From contig NW_026516869.1 of the NCBI RefSeq assembly GCF_025766255.1, forward strand, positions 1 to 50,268: 50,268 bases of DNA, in the 5' to 3' direction. The position numbers and the translations under genes are program-made. The notes under the pieces are model-generated. The model did not search any database, had not been told where the DNA came from, and saw only the letters and a program-made list of their open reading frames with translations. Each line of letters opens with the position of its first letter. Positions within the stretch are counted from its first letter, which is position 1. Below are positions 31,613 through 43,400 of the stretch, piece by piece. The DNA comes from Zychaea mexicana (taxonomy: Eukaryota; Mucoromycota; Mucoromycetes; Mucorales; Lichtheimiaceae).

Positions 31613-31766
31613 TATTTTTTTCAAAAATTTAAATGTATGCATGCCAAGACATTCGTGCATGAATTATTTCAATAAAAATTAATTTGGCTATCCTGATATA
31701 TCTAAGCTAATAAGCCAGCTAGGGTTACTAGATCCCATTAAAATCATCATAACCATGGCTGGTCCC

Positions 31767-32020
31767 CTCTCTTTGGCCATTTTTTAAACAAGGCTTTGGT
31801 TCAAACCACAATAAATAGAAGGGAATTGATACAGGTACGACAAGTTATTTCCTTATATGTTTGGGGCACAACAAGCTCTAATAATAAATATGATATGTTA
31901 CACAGAGCAGCATAATAGCTGACACTCTTGTGTTAATTATAGCAGATGGGTGGTGTCGTGCCCGTAAGAAGCACAGCACATATGTATTTTGTAAGAAGTC
32001 AATTCGATGTCATATGTAGG
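31767..32020 (-). repeat. Right inverted arm of unit 2, interrupted by element P
   Basis: Reverse complement of the left arm at 22231-22504. The last roughly 15 bases of the arm (AGGAGGGACGCGTCGTGCC) are displaced to 34309 by element P. Confidence 0.75.
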
Positions 32021-34308
32021 CACCGCACGAAAAGTCCAATATCAAGGGCTTTTAAAAGACCTTGATATTTGTATATAAAGAGGCAAGGTGGGCCTCCACA
32101 GAAGTTGGGGGTTTTTAGAGATTGGATGCGGTAGTTATGCATGAAGTATTCTGTTTGTGTATGTAAATTTACTATATTGGTACAAAAAGTTCCCAGTATA
32201 TGCAATAGCTGCAAGAACAGAACTTCATGTTAGTAACTCAACTACTACATCGGATGAAGCACTCCGAGTGTATGCTTTGGCTACAAAGAGAAGTCTTTTA
32301 TGAGTTTTCTTTCACATACACCAGTATGCACCATTCGATGTATCTAAAAAATGACAGGTCTCGCACTACCACTGTTCTGCATCATCTTCATAATCCCCCT
32401 ACAAACCCTTGCATCAAAAGATCATATGTACTTTCTATAGTGCTGCCTTACAAACATATACAGAGTAGCCAAAAATGCCGCTCTTGTATACATAGTTGAT
32501 ATCATACTGAAACCAATTGGATCTAAAAAAGGATGCTATGATGCATTTTATATATACAAACATTCTCATCGCGTATTACAAGGCAGCACATGTTTTACGA
32601 TGCTGATTGAATGTGTTTATCTTTCATACTGTTGTAATTGACGATTGCAATCAAGATGAGGTTCATAAAAGTAAAAGTATGGTAATAAAGTTGCACAATA
32701 TAGAATGTGTTGAGGGAGTAATCAATGGTCTCAGTTGATCCTCTTTTCTACATATATACTTAGACTGCTTCCATGCATTATTTCTTACACTTCCTTTTTT
32801 TCTGCATGGCCTGTTACTTTTCACTATGGTCATGGCTTTTGCACAGGCCACTACTTTCTACAACGCTTTCATATTCAGTACTAAGGGAACGCCAAGTGGA
32901 TACAGCTTCGTCATGCCTTCATAACCTCAGGTGTAAGGTGGTAGGTAAAGTTGGTGTACAGAAAGATGGATGAAGTATCAGCCGGTGGAATTGAGGTGCT
33001 ACTTGCATAATCTGTTACAAATGTTTGTATCGGATTTTGTGAGTATGCATGTGATGAGTACTTTTTGAAAGTTTTTTTTCTTTGGTTCACTGAAATCCCT
33101 TTCTCTTCCTCCTCCTTCTTCGATTTTAATTTACGGTCCTGTTGGAAGGTGATCCTCTTAGCTCTTATCCTTTCCTTACATTTCCTACGACCTATATTGT
33201 TAATACTAGTGCACGCCTTCACTATACCATTTCCTACAACAAAGTTCGTACTTTATGCCTTTTGAAGCTGCCGTCGCTGCCAAATTTTATATACTAGCTA
33301 GAAGAGTGTAAGTTTCTTATTTTTTTTATTATAACTATATATACCATTCATCCAGAACCCTGATTAAATACAATGTACCATTCCTCTCACCGTGCCGTAT
33401 GTACACTACGAATCTATTCATGCTTTGCTAATGTTTCCTAACGTGATGAAATGGAGTGCTACTATTATGGTTGACTCATATAGACGGTGAGGATCAAGGC
33501 CACATAGGTATGTATATCTTTGTTAGTACGTTTTTCTTATGACATATAACGAGCTTCGTTATCTCCGCACTATTGGTATATATCAAACTTCTCCTTTCGC
33601 GGCCGGTCTTAACTCCTTCATCCTGTGAATAATGCATTCTGGATTCTTCACTAACAATCTTCAATGTATCTTTTAGGTATGTCATCTTCAAAATCGTCTA
33701 TGAACATCTCCTTCTGCGCTGTTTTTGTTTTCACTTATAAATTGACTCAACATGCATCTTTCCATAGTAGGATCGCTGTCCTTTGCACTAGCTCTTTTCA
33801 ACTACAGCCTTCCTTTTAAAATCATCACATAACGTAGACTTACATTTGATGACGTTCTTTAATGTTCTATAAAGCATAATCTTGTACTCGATTTTTTATA
33901 CAAATATAATAATAAAGACGGTTGTGAACACCCATAATAATATATATATTAGACCGTGAATATAAAAACCAATAGCATGCTTTGTCCGTTTACTATATGT
34001 GTAATATAAAGAACGAAAATATGCAATGTGTATTCCTTCTTTTTACGAACCTACTACAGAAGGCACCTGGTCCATATGCAATGTATGGTAAGACCGTTAT
34101 AGACATCTACATGTATGATGTAATCAAATCATAAGCTTGGGGGACTATATGCACATAAAAGTATCAAGGTGTAAAAAAACCTTGATATTTACTCGAAAAG
34201 CTGAATATCAAGGTATTTGAAAACATCTTGATATTTTATAATAAAGCTGTATATCAAGATAATATCAAGCTTTTTTCTACCCCTTGATATTCCCCTGCAA
34301 GCCCAGTG
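32021..34308 (+). mobile_element. CACTA-like non-autonomous element P, copy 2 (2288 bp) with AGG duplication
   Basis: The termini start CACCGCAC and (complement of right end) CACTGGGC. AGG stands at both sides (32018-32020 and 34309-34311); the arm of unit 1 has the site without insert (CATATGTAGGAGGG, 21739-21752). Three-base duplications plus CACTR-like ends are diagnostic of the CACTA superfamily. The AGG-AGG repeat in the target makes the duplication slightly ambiguous. No transposase is encoded. Hairpin-forming AATATCAAGG motifs lie near both ends (32038-32070 and 34162-34292), matching the sub-terminal repeats of that superfamily. Confidence 0.8.
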
Positions 34309-34791
34309 AGGAGGGACGCGTCGTGCCCTGAGAAGCATTGATTTCTTGTGCTTATATATAAGTCTTCTGTTCAAACTTGCTCATAGATCACAGCCAGATT
34401 TTAATAAATCGAAGAATTCTGCAGTACAGTGTAAAATTACTTGATATAGGATATTCTATACTATTTCTACATAGAATATGAGAAAGTTTCATGAATATTT
34501 GCCCAGCAAACGTTTATACTATACGTCAAGAAAAAGTATGTTATCAAGCTGACAGCTGCATTCGGTATAAATCAAAACCATTGAGAGACGAAGGAAATCT
34601 ATGTGGAGGAAAATTAGAGAAGATATATATTATGGTTTATTATTATAAAAGAGAAATACAAAGAGAAAAACCTTTCTATGTAGCGCTGTGAATGTATGAA
34701 ATATTAAGTATAGTGGAGGCGCTCCTGTACAAAAACGTGCTGAAGAATCAAATAAGGCAAGTTTTTACTAATACGTCTTCAAAATTTCCTC

Positions 34792-35065
34792 CTTACAGGC
34801 ACGACACATCCCACCTACATATGTCATCGAATTGTCTTCTTACATAATACATACGCGCTGTGCTTCTTACGGGCACGACACCACCCATCTGCTATAATTA
34901 ACACAAGAGTGTCAGCTATTATGCTGCTCTGTGTAACATATCATATTTATTATTAGAGCTTGTCATGCCCCGAACATATAAGGAAATAAATTGTCGTGCC
35001 TATATCAATTCCCTTCTGTTTATTGTGGTTTGAACCAAAGCCTTGTTTGAAAAATGGCCAAAGAG
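34792..35065 (+). repeat. Left inverted arm of unit 3
   Basis: Matches 12060-12333 and 22231-22504. Because it lies in front of a complete H gene, the arm can be viewed as the H promoter region, and the right arms of units 1 and 2 as inverted copies of that promoter. Confidence 0.7.
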
Positions 35066-36604
35066 AAAAGGGAGAAGAAGCCGATGTTTAAATACTAAGA
35101 CTGCAAAGAGGTTGTGCGGGCGTATAATCACTAAGGGGATGCTTCACAGTTCCAAGTGACACACAGCGTTATTACAATATGCTGTAAGGAAAGAGCAATT
35201 GGGGCAACGGTAACGAAGGGTGATGACGCAACTTGAGATGGCGGAAATTGAAACCGCCGCAGCAAGTTACTATTTCGCCAATGGCAACCGGTGGTTGCTA
35301 CGCGAAGCTCTTGTCAATATTCACCTTTTCTTCGAGATGCCAGAATCTTTGTCAAGTGACAAAGTCCCAAGTGACAAACCTCTACTGGCCAAAGGTAATA
35401 GAAAAAATAAAGTCGTGATTATGTATGCAGAAATTCTAATACATTTCTCTTTTTGAAAAGCTTTTCGAGAGTACTTTTCCCAAGAAACAGCAAAACCAAG
35501 TCTTGCAGGCTTCTATTTGCACGACAAAGACTTCTTCATTGCAAACACAGGTAGAAGCTCGCCTGTTGAAATATGGAAAAAGGACTTTTGTGATGCTGTT
35601 CGAAGAGAAAAAATCTTGGTAAAACGTATCTAGAGAACGCGTCCCTGATATGTATGTATTATCTTACGGCTAATACATCACTCCTAAAAGAAAAATTTAC
35701 AGAAGCAACCTGATTGGTCAGAGATCCTACAAGCACTACTTTGCAACGTGAGTCATAGCCATATCAAACAATAGTTTATAGAAAGAAAAGTGTATCTGAT
35801 CCATTAACAACATATGCATTACAGAAGGCCGATGATAACAATTGCGCCATAACAACAACCAAGCAAAAAGGGAAGGCGCCCGCACGCTCAACGTTATCAG
35901 CAGCCATCACAAAAACAACATCATCATCATCATTATGTCCATCATCGTCGTCATCTGCATCATCAACAGCCTCAAAACGAACTCATGTCACCTCAGACAG
36001 TTCAAAAAGCGATTCATGCCTGCTTACTGAAGAAGCAAAGAAAGGATTCGAAGATGCATTTAAAAGCATGGAAAACAGTCACAAATGGGTACCTAAAGAA
36101 AATACTCAAGGTGAAAAAGTGTATGAACACTGTTTATAAGGCACTTGTAGACAAGTGTTTGGAATGATTACCATCATTCTAGGGTTATGACTACCGTCAT
36201 AATGACCAGCTACCCACGTCATCAAAAATCAAAGATTTTATCTGACCACCCCTAATTATATTAATCATTTTCTATCATTTAAGAATAAAACTTAATAACT
36301 AAATATATAAAATAAATTAAAAATAAAAAAATTAATAAAGTAGTGAACAGCCTGCTATATGGAAGATATCATGTATCAGCGTGGTCTCGATTTCGAATAT
36401 GAACAGTAAGTCTGTATTTTTAGGGTTACAGAATTGTCTGAGTTTTATGCTAACTCTACTGTTACTTTTGTAGCGCCGTGCATTCGTTTATCTTAGATCC
36501 AGCTGACGATTGTTAGGATGGAATCTTTTCTTCAGATGAGATTACGGATTTATATCGCTCCGGTGATATCTTGCTTCCTGCCCTCCCTGAATCAAGTCAC
36601 AATA

Positions 36605-37565
36605 GAGGTTTAATCAATAATTTAGTGATTATAAAAAATTCTTAAACTTTTATTAATCACTAGATTATTAAAATTGTATATATCTTTTTATATTTATTTA
36701 AATATTAATTATGTCATAAATCTATTATGCCATAACACACTTCCACTTCTGCTATAATGTTCATTAGAAAGGTAAAGTAACACTTAACCCTTTCTAAATA
36801 AACAACAACAACAACAACAAACAACAACATTGACATGTTCTTGTTTTTTTCTAATGGTAGAAAATACTCAAAATTATTATTTTGATGTATTTTCAGAATA
36901 TTAAAAATAAAAACTTTATTTTTTAGATATTCAAAGAAAAGGATAAATACAAAAATTTATCTCTTTTCTTAAAAAATAGAAAAACAATTTGTTTTTTCTA
37001 CTTTTAAATTTAAACTCAAAAAGAATAGAATATTCTTTTTTGAACATTTTATGTTCTGAGTTTAAATTAAAATAATAAGAGATAATTTTATTATCCTTAT
37101 TATTTTTATTTCTAAAAATAGATTTATTAGATAGAAATTAGCTCGCTACTACAAGCTTTTAACCCTTTCAGGGTAATGTCTATCAATAAACTATTTTTTA
37201 AGAAAAGAGATAAATATTTGTATTTATCCTTTTCTTTAAATACCTAAAAAATAAAGTTTTTATTTTTGATATTCTGAAAATACATCAAAATAATAATTTT
37301 GAGTATTTTCTACCATTAGGAAAAAACAAGAACATGTCAATGTTGTTGTTTGTTGTTGTTGTTGTTGTTCATTTAGAAAGGGTTAAGTGTTACTTTACCT
37401 TTCTAATGAACATTATAGCAGAAGTGGAAGTGTGTTATGGCATAATAGATTTATGACATAATTAATATTTAAATAAATATAAAAAGATATATACAATCTT
37501 AATAATCTAGTGATTGATAAAAGTTTAAGAATTTTTTGTAATAAATAAATTATTGATTAAACCTC
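36605..37565. mobile_element. Fold-back element FB1 (961-bp palindrome)
   Basis: The two halves are inverted repeats over about 370 bp each (36605-36980 with 37187-37565), joined by about 200 bp that itself holds smaller hairpins. The ends are GAGGTTTAATCAAT and its complement. The arms include (CAA)n on one side and (TTG)n on the other. No ORF is present. With FB2 it forms one insertion flanked by ATA (36602-36604 and 38291-38293); unit 1 has the empty site at about 14638-14650. Confidence 0.8.
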
Positions 37566-37636
37566 TTATAGAAAAGGAATACCTTTTGTATATAAATTAG
37601 CATGAAGTATTGATGAATACTTATAATATTCATCTA

Positions 37637-38290
37637 GAGAGTTAAACATAAATCTGATGATTACAAAAAATTCTTAATTTTTTTATCATCTATAATATTT
37701 ATATAGTTAATATAAATAAATTTTATTATATGATTATAAGAAAAATAAAACAAGTTGTTTTCTATTTCTGTTCCTCCTCCTCAAAATAAATAACAATAAC
37801 AATAATAACAATAAACCCTTAACAGGATTTTTATGTTCTTATTTATATATATTAAAAAACAATTATTTGTAAAACAAATTATGTTTTTCAGAAAGTAAAA
37901 AATATATAATATTTTTAATCTTTCAAAAATTGTAATTTTTTATTTATTTTAAATATTCACATTATAATTATAAATGATTATGTAATCATTAATATCATGT
38001 GATTAAAATAAAATTTAAAAAATAATAATTAAAAACATAAAAATCAACGATTTTAATTGTTTTTTAATATACATAAATAAGAACATAAAAAGCCTGTTAA
38101 GGGTTTATTGTTATTATTGTTATTGTTATTTATTTTGAGGAGGAGGAGGAGGAGGAACAGAAATAGAAAACAATTTGTTTTATTTTTCTTATAATTATAT
38201 AATAAAATTTATTTATATTAACTATATAAATATTATAGATGATAAAAAAATTAAGAATTTTTTGTAATCATCAGATTTATGTTAACTCTC
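37637..38290. mobile_element. Fold-back element FB2 (654-bp palindrome)
   Basis: Inverted halves starting GAGAGTTAAACATAAATCTG, with about 290-bp arms containing CCTCCTCCTC and AACAATAACAATAATAAC on the left and their complements on the right (GAGGAGGAGG expanded at 38139-38156). The first 40 bases resemble those of FB1 (both run GAG, TTAA, GATTA, AAAAAATTCTTAA), so FB1 and FB2 are related families. A 71-bp spacer (37566-37636) lies between them. Confidence 0.8.
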
Positions 38291-39457
38291 ATATATTTGA
38301 TGCATGCCAAGAAGCAGTGGCTGGGATCATTGGTGATGACAACGACGACGACGAAAACCAAGAGAATGCTGCAGAAAAAAACGAAAAGATCATTGATGCT
38401 TTATGGGAAACTGTTGCATACATGGGACCTTACAATCCTCGCACAAGCTACAATGAAGACTGGATACAACGCAGCATCCTTGACTACCTTCATTTATACT
38501 GACTTCACAAAATCAATGAAATCACAAGCAATGGTTCAGAAATGGACTATGTGATTGGATTTCGGAGCAATTTGGATAAATGTTTTGATGATATTGGTGT
38601 TGTAGGATAGTGAGGTTCTCTTTCATCTTGCAAAATAAATTACTTATTATTATTACTGTTTCTAATTTTTTGTGTAGTAACCTATAGGGATCGAACATCC
38701 AAGGCAACATTTGTTCGTGTTAATGCTGATCATGAAGTCAGCGGCTCAAAACCTATTGATGATCAGCATCGATCTGTTCGTCCTGATCTGCTGGTTATGA
38801 ATGATGGTGTTGAAGTTGTTAATGGTGAAGTTGACAAGGAGGATTGTGGTGGCAAAAGTAAAAAAGAGCTAGTCGAATGCAATTTGCATACACCAAAAGT
38901 AATGAAGGACATGTTTTGTCAATCATTAACTAAAGGAAAGAATGCCGAATCACTTGCTCGAAAACTAAAAATAGTGGCTTTGAATGAAAACAGTAAGTTA
39001 TACATTATTTGATGCACTATATCCGTTTTTCAAATTTTCACATTGGCTGCTTATATACCTATAGGTAGAAGATTGAGGGTTTCCATTATGGATTCACCAG
39101 CTGGATATGTAACTCGCTTACTTCATATGAATGAATATGAAATACCAGTCAAAGCTGCCTCGATTGTTACAGATCTATTCAATATGATGAAAACTGTTTT
39201 AAAAGCAAAGGTCAGTTCTGTGTATAAAATAAAACCGCATGCTAATCGTAATTATTCTTATCCATTTATTTGTGACTAAATTTTTGGTATCATAGGCCAT
39301 TGCTATTGAAAGCATAAAGCAAATCGAGAAGCATCAAGAGCCACAAGAAAAGAGCAGTGAACCAGGCTACAGTTTTCAGCAAAGTTCATCAAAACAGTTG
39401 TACATATCCCCGTCGCTTTATTTTACCACCACCAACAAAAAACAGAAAAAAACATAA

Positions 39458-39548
39458 ATCCACCTTGAATAAGTCTCTTTTGTACATATATTTTCATATT
39501 TTGTCTATAAAAAATAATCAGTACCACAGTGCAAATCACAAGGCTGCA
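39458..39548. other. Short 3' flank of gene H
   Basis: AT-rich flank after the H stop codon with several ATAAAA/ATATATTT words, plausible as a fungal 3' end; no defined signal. Confidence 0.25.
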
Positions 39549-40031
39549 TCACTGCAGCGCTTGGAGCAAAAGAATGCGTTCAACATTTGATTGACACCCC
39601 CGCTTATTGTAACAACAAACACAACACCAGCATTCACGAGCAACAGCACGCCAGCTTATCATTACCACATATACGTATCGACGAGCCTTACATTCTTCTT
39701 TATTCGTAAAAAATTGCCTGTATCTTCCAAGTCTGGTTCTGACTCCCCAAGAACAAAGCACCGACGACGATCTCCGATACAACATTTTATGCCGCAATGC
39801 ATTGTACACAGGACCGTGCGTTGACAATCTTTGAATCGCAGTTTGTTTCTTTTCGCGATACCTTCTTTGACATGTATGCTGCCATGACATGAGTTTCGTG
39901 ACCATGACGACAAATTCGATAGTTGAGCAGCAACGTTCACTGTTGTTCAATCTCAAATTATTTGGGCCGTGCCTGAACTCGACGTAGTACTCAGTTAAGC
40001 GTTCAATACTATCACGTCTTTCGAAACTCAA
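39549..40031 (-). CDS. Unrecognised ORF (160 aa)
   Basis: An open frame from MSFERRDSIERLTEY with many Arg and Cys residues. A second minus-strand frame inside it (39662-39940) is also open and Cys-rich, so the coding frame is uncertain, and a multi-exon gene using parts of both is possible. No motif I recognise. Confidence 0.25.
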   Translation of the reverse strand: MSFERRDSIERLTEYYVEFRHGPNNLRLNNSERCCSTIEFVVMVTKLMSWQHTCQRRYREKKQTAIQRLSTHGPVYNALRHKMLYRRSSSVLCSWGVRTRLGRYRQFFTNKEECKARRYVYVVMISWRAVARECWCCVCCYNKRGCQSNVERILLLQALQ

Positions 40032-40204
40032 CCACTCATAGTGGAGCCAGAAGTTAAGCCGCCCTTTATATGTATCATTGCCTTCACATGTGTAATGTCC
40101 ACTCCTATGAGATGCTTAGGAATCGGCTTTTTGCCAAACGTTTTGGCAGGCAGCACCATCCTAATGTTATGTACGAAGAATACCATACAGAGAACATTCT
40201 TATT

Positions 40205-40492
40205 TTATAGTCCAAAAACATATTTTCCCCGTGATTGAAAAAAAGGGAGGGTTAACTTGTGCAGTAGCGGGAGACTAGAAAAAGATAACGAAACGCGCAA
40301 ATGGAAAGAGCTGGTTCTTTTCTGAATTGTATCGCTGCCTTGACTATTTTGACTCTGTTCGCTGCACAATCCATCGACCCGGTGGACACGCAAGCCTGAT
40401 GCACCTACACAGCCTAGACCAATCAATAAAACCGATCGAGACATGTCTGAAGGCTTAAAACGAATGGCGGTAAGCTGATAGCTTCGCGTCAT
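40205..40492 (-). CDS. Unrecognised ORF (95 aa) with an N-terminal hydrophobic stretch
   Basis: It starts MTRSYQLTAIRF with a short hydrophobic run (RSVLLIGLGCVGASGL) that could be a targeting or membrane segment. It could be the first exon of a longer minus-strand gene reaching 39549, but I could not place convincing splice sites. Confidence 0.25.
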   Translation of the reverse strand: MTRSYQLTAIRFKPSDMSRSVLLIGLGCVGASGLRVHRVDGLCSEQSQNSQGSDTIQKRTSSFHLRVSLSFSSLPLLHKLTLPFFQSRGKYVFGL

Positions 40493-40499
40493 CTCTCCA

Positions 40500-43400
40500 A
40501 CATCTTCTACAACAGCCCTAAAATATCAGCACAAAAAGCAGCTTACAATATAGCTTTTTTGAGATTCCCATTGTTTCGTTCCTTTGAAAGAACAATTTAA
40601 ATACCAACTGATCTACACGAAGAACGACAGCATACGAAAATTCAAATGATAGATACCCACAACAAAGTGTTGAAAGACGATTTTTTGTTATGAGCACAAA
40701 AATCAGTAGCTTGTAGACGCAAATCGTGTTATTTTGGCTGTTGTTGGCCAAGAAGGATGGCCTTGTAAAAATAGTTTCTAGTGGGCATTACTGGCACAGA
40801 AAATAAGAACTTTGAGATTTCTGAGATATTCTTTAATCTCACTAGTGGTTTTGCTACATCGAGTATATAAAAACGCTAGTTTTGAATGACAAGAGTGCAG
40901 TAATATACAATTAGTCTTGGGGTATCAAATTTTTATGTACTGTATGATCCGAGGGATATCGGATTCATATGGCCGAATATATTCAATCATCACAGTACTG
41001 CTGGGTAGAACAGTATTAGCGTTAATAACTTGGTAGTTTCGACCAACATCAACCACTTGTGGAGTAGTAGCAGATATCATAATTACAGAACCTCGCTTTC
41101 TTTCTTCTATCTCTATTTTTTACCTTTTTTACGTGCTTCTTTCACCCCACTTTTTCGTGCCGCTATCTTATCTGAATCAATGCACATATAGAATCTCCAT
41201 GTCTAATGCTACTGTATTATTATTGAGGGGATTGGCTTTAACTTCTTGAACCGTATTATACAGTATTGTAATGACAATGGCACCTCCTTATGTTGGATGA
41301 ACGGCTTTGCACAGTTGTAATATTATCCAATAAACCAAAAGAGATAGAATAAGTCAACGAGACCGTAAGGAATTGAAACTGGTTTATTATGATAACAGAA
41401 GTTCTCACTATTTATAAGAAATGGCTTATCCGTGGCAACTACCGCAGCATGTGCATTGAACGGATGAATTGATGTTATAAATCAATCATATAGGAACTAA
41501 GTAATGTATGATGCGTGAGTAAAAGGTACATCCGGGTACAGTAAATGCCTCAGATAGTAGCTAATGTGAATTACGTGATCCCAATAATGACAACTTCTTC
41601 CTGAGCATAGCTGATCGGTGTTTCACCAAGATGTATATGAATAAAGAAATGACCGCACAAGTGAGGTTATGAGGGAAATAACAGCAATTGTTAATGACTG
41701 ATTGAAGAGTATGTGTTATTGATCATGTTGGATACAACAACAGTTAAAAATAATTTATTGATTATCAGGTCCTGCTATTGCATCGTCGTCTTTTCGCGCT
41801 TACTGTAATCATGTTATGCGCGTTAGCATTTATCCGATTGTGCTATAATTGGATGGCTGTATAGTTCTTCCTGCCCCTGTCCAAAAGCCGCTGCATAGCC
41901 ATCTTCATCTTCATAAGCAACAGTAGTATCATTGTCATCCACAGCCACAACGTCGACTATGCCTACAATGTCCCACCACCTCGATTAACCACAGGTCCAG
42001 AGTTGCCAAGCATTTTTCCATCTGGGACGCGGCTTGCCTCAAAGATTAAATGCAATAATTAGCCTAATCAATAATGTCGATCATCAATTTAGTAGCAGTA
42101 GTCCTGGCGACGGAACATGTGTCTTTCGGTCACGAGGGAGCAAGCGGAAAAACGATATAAGCTCAATCATTGGTAATAAGTTCTGGTTCTATTTGAAAAA
42201 TGACGTGTTTTGATCAGGGCAAAATGTGTTGTTATCGACACATTTCTGCATTAAAATGACGGCAGTGGCAATTAGCTTCTCCTTCGCTGATGGTTGATAG
42301 ATGATGTCAACTAATAGAGAACACCAAAATACCCACACTAACGGTAGTTTCTTTGTCAAGTAAACATACTCAACAATGAGAGTCTAGTAATTACTACAAC
42401 CCTGCTGTGCCCGTAAGCAAAAACATTGAACCTGTTATCATGATGATTCTAAGCTATACTGGATGAATGTAGAAAAGAACATACTTATAGTGCGACATTA
42501 GAAGTCATGACAGTTCTCCATGGCAAGTTGCTCTAGTAACGAGCCTACTGTTTCAAGCATATCCTTTTACCCTTCTTTTGGACCTCTTCTGCAAGAAATC
42601 ATTCCCCATCACACAGTGAGAAATAGGTCTAAAGAAGCAGCTGATTATTATTTTACTAACAAAGGGAAACATGCCTCCAGTTGTATACAGTGTGTTCTCA
42701 GCACTATAATATACTACTTCTGCTACTACAATATCAAGAACTTTCTAATTCTACAGTAATATAGCTGTAGAGCACGTTAGCCGTTCGTACTCTTACGCGT
42801 ACACTTGCTGTGGCCGCTTTTTGTATACAGCAGAAGAAACACTGTGAAACAATAGTATGTATTCATTCGACACGTTGCTGCATAGCTTGGTCATTTCGTT
42901 CTTATGCATTCTTGAACAAGCTACAGTATGTCTGCTGATTGCAAAGAGAAAGGCCAAGGTCACATTTGTACTTTTGACAAGTGTGTCAAATCCTGATGTA
43001 AATCACATACTGTACCAGCTCTCATCATAGAAAAACGGATTGGATGGTCACAAGTACATACATTTGGATATCTGTACATTGTATACATAGTGCCCTAAGC
43101 AAGTTACTATATATAACAAACAAACTTTCACGAGGCTCGGAACCTCTACTTTGAACTATATCACATGCACCTTTTCTCTCTTTTTTTAAACTTTCTTTTC
43201 GAAACAACAGTGCCAATATAAGAACATATGGATCGGGCAAGTGTGTGCTATCATCGTTACTCAACTGTTACGATGTTATATAATAGTCAGACTTTTCAGT
43301 GATACTCAGCGGCCATACGTATCGTCGGTCCGTAACATAATCTTCAGATGCGCAATGAATATTTTGCACATGACAGATAGGCACGAACACGAAAAACAAG

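Larger units (their letters stand above)
24329..31766. mobile_element. Element D, copy 2, interrupted by a Tc1/mariner transposon
   Basis: It matches element D copy 1 across its length. The Tc1/mariner element (26427-29818 plus one duplicated TA) accounts for 3394 bp; without it the element is about 4.04 kb. The gene order and boxes are as in copy 1. Confidence 0.65.
21770..32020 (+). repeat. Repeat unit 2 (spacer Q + left arm + H part + element D copy 2)
   Basis: Same order as unit 1, from AAGCATTGATTTCTTGTGC to the right arm. The right arm (from 31767) is split at 32020 by element P and its last bases resume at 34309. The unit lacks the 13393-14393 type duplication and element C, but has a Tc1/mariner insertion. 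Confidence 0.75.
34309..38578 (+). repeat. Repeat unit 3 (spacer Q + left arm + H gene, no element D)
   Basis: It matches units 1 and 2 up to 38578, where those units switch to element D. After 38578 gene H continues, so this unit holds the arrangement before element D arrived. It contains the fold-back insertion 36605-38290. No right arm was found downstream. Confidence 0.75.
35054..39457 (+). pseudogene. Gene H, longest copy: multi-exon host-type gene of an uncharacterised family
   Basis: The 5' exons match those of units 1 and 2. The acidic exon is split by the fold-back insertion 36605-38290. The 3' part is unique to this unit: an exon from about 38690 has DQHRSVRPDLLVMNDGVEVV and GEVDKED, then LHTPKVMKDMFCQSL, a GT-AG intron 38993-39064, then VSIMDSPAGYVTRLLHMNEY, an intron 39211-39295, and a final exon to TAA at 39457. 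The 'RPD..(10)..GEV.K' pattern recalls PD-(D/E)XK nuclease-type cores, which I raise only as a possibility. The order of motifs (PKVMKDMF, D.PAGY) fits a large multicopy family in Mucorales as I remember it. Stops in the 5' part and the insertion show that this copy is not functional as it stands, although the 3' exons are clean. Confidence 0.55.
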
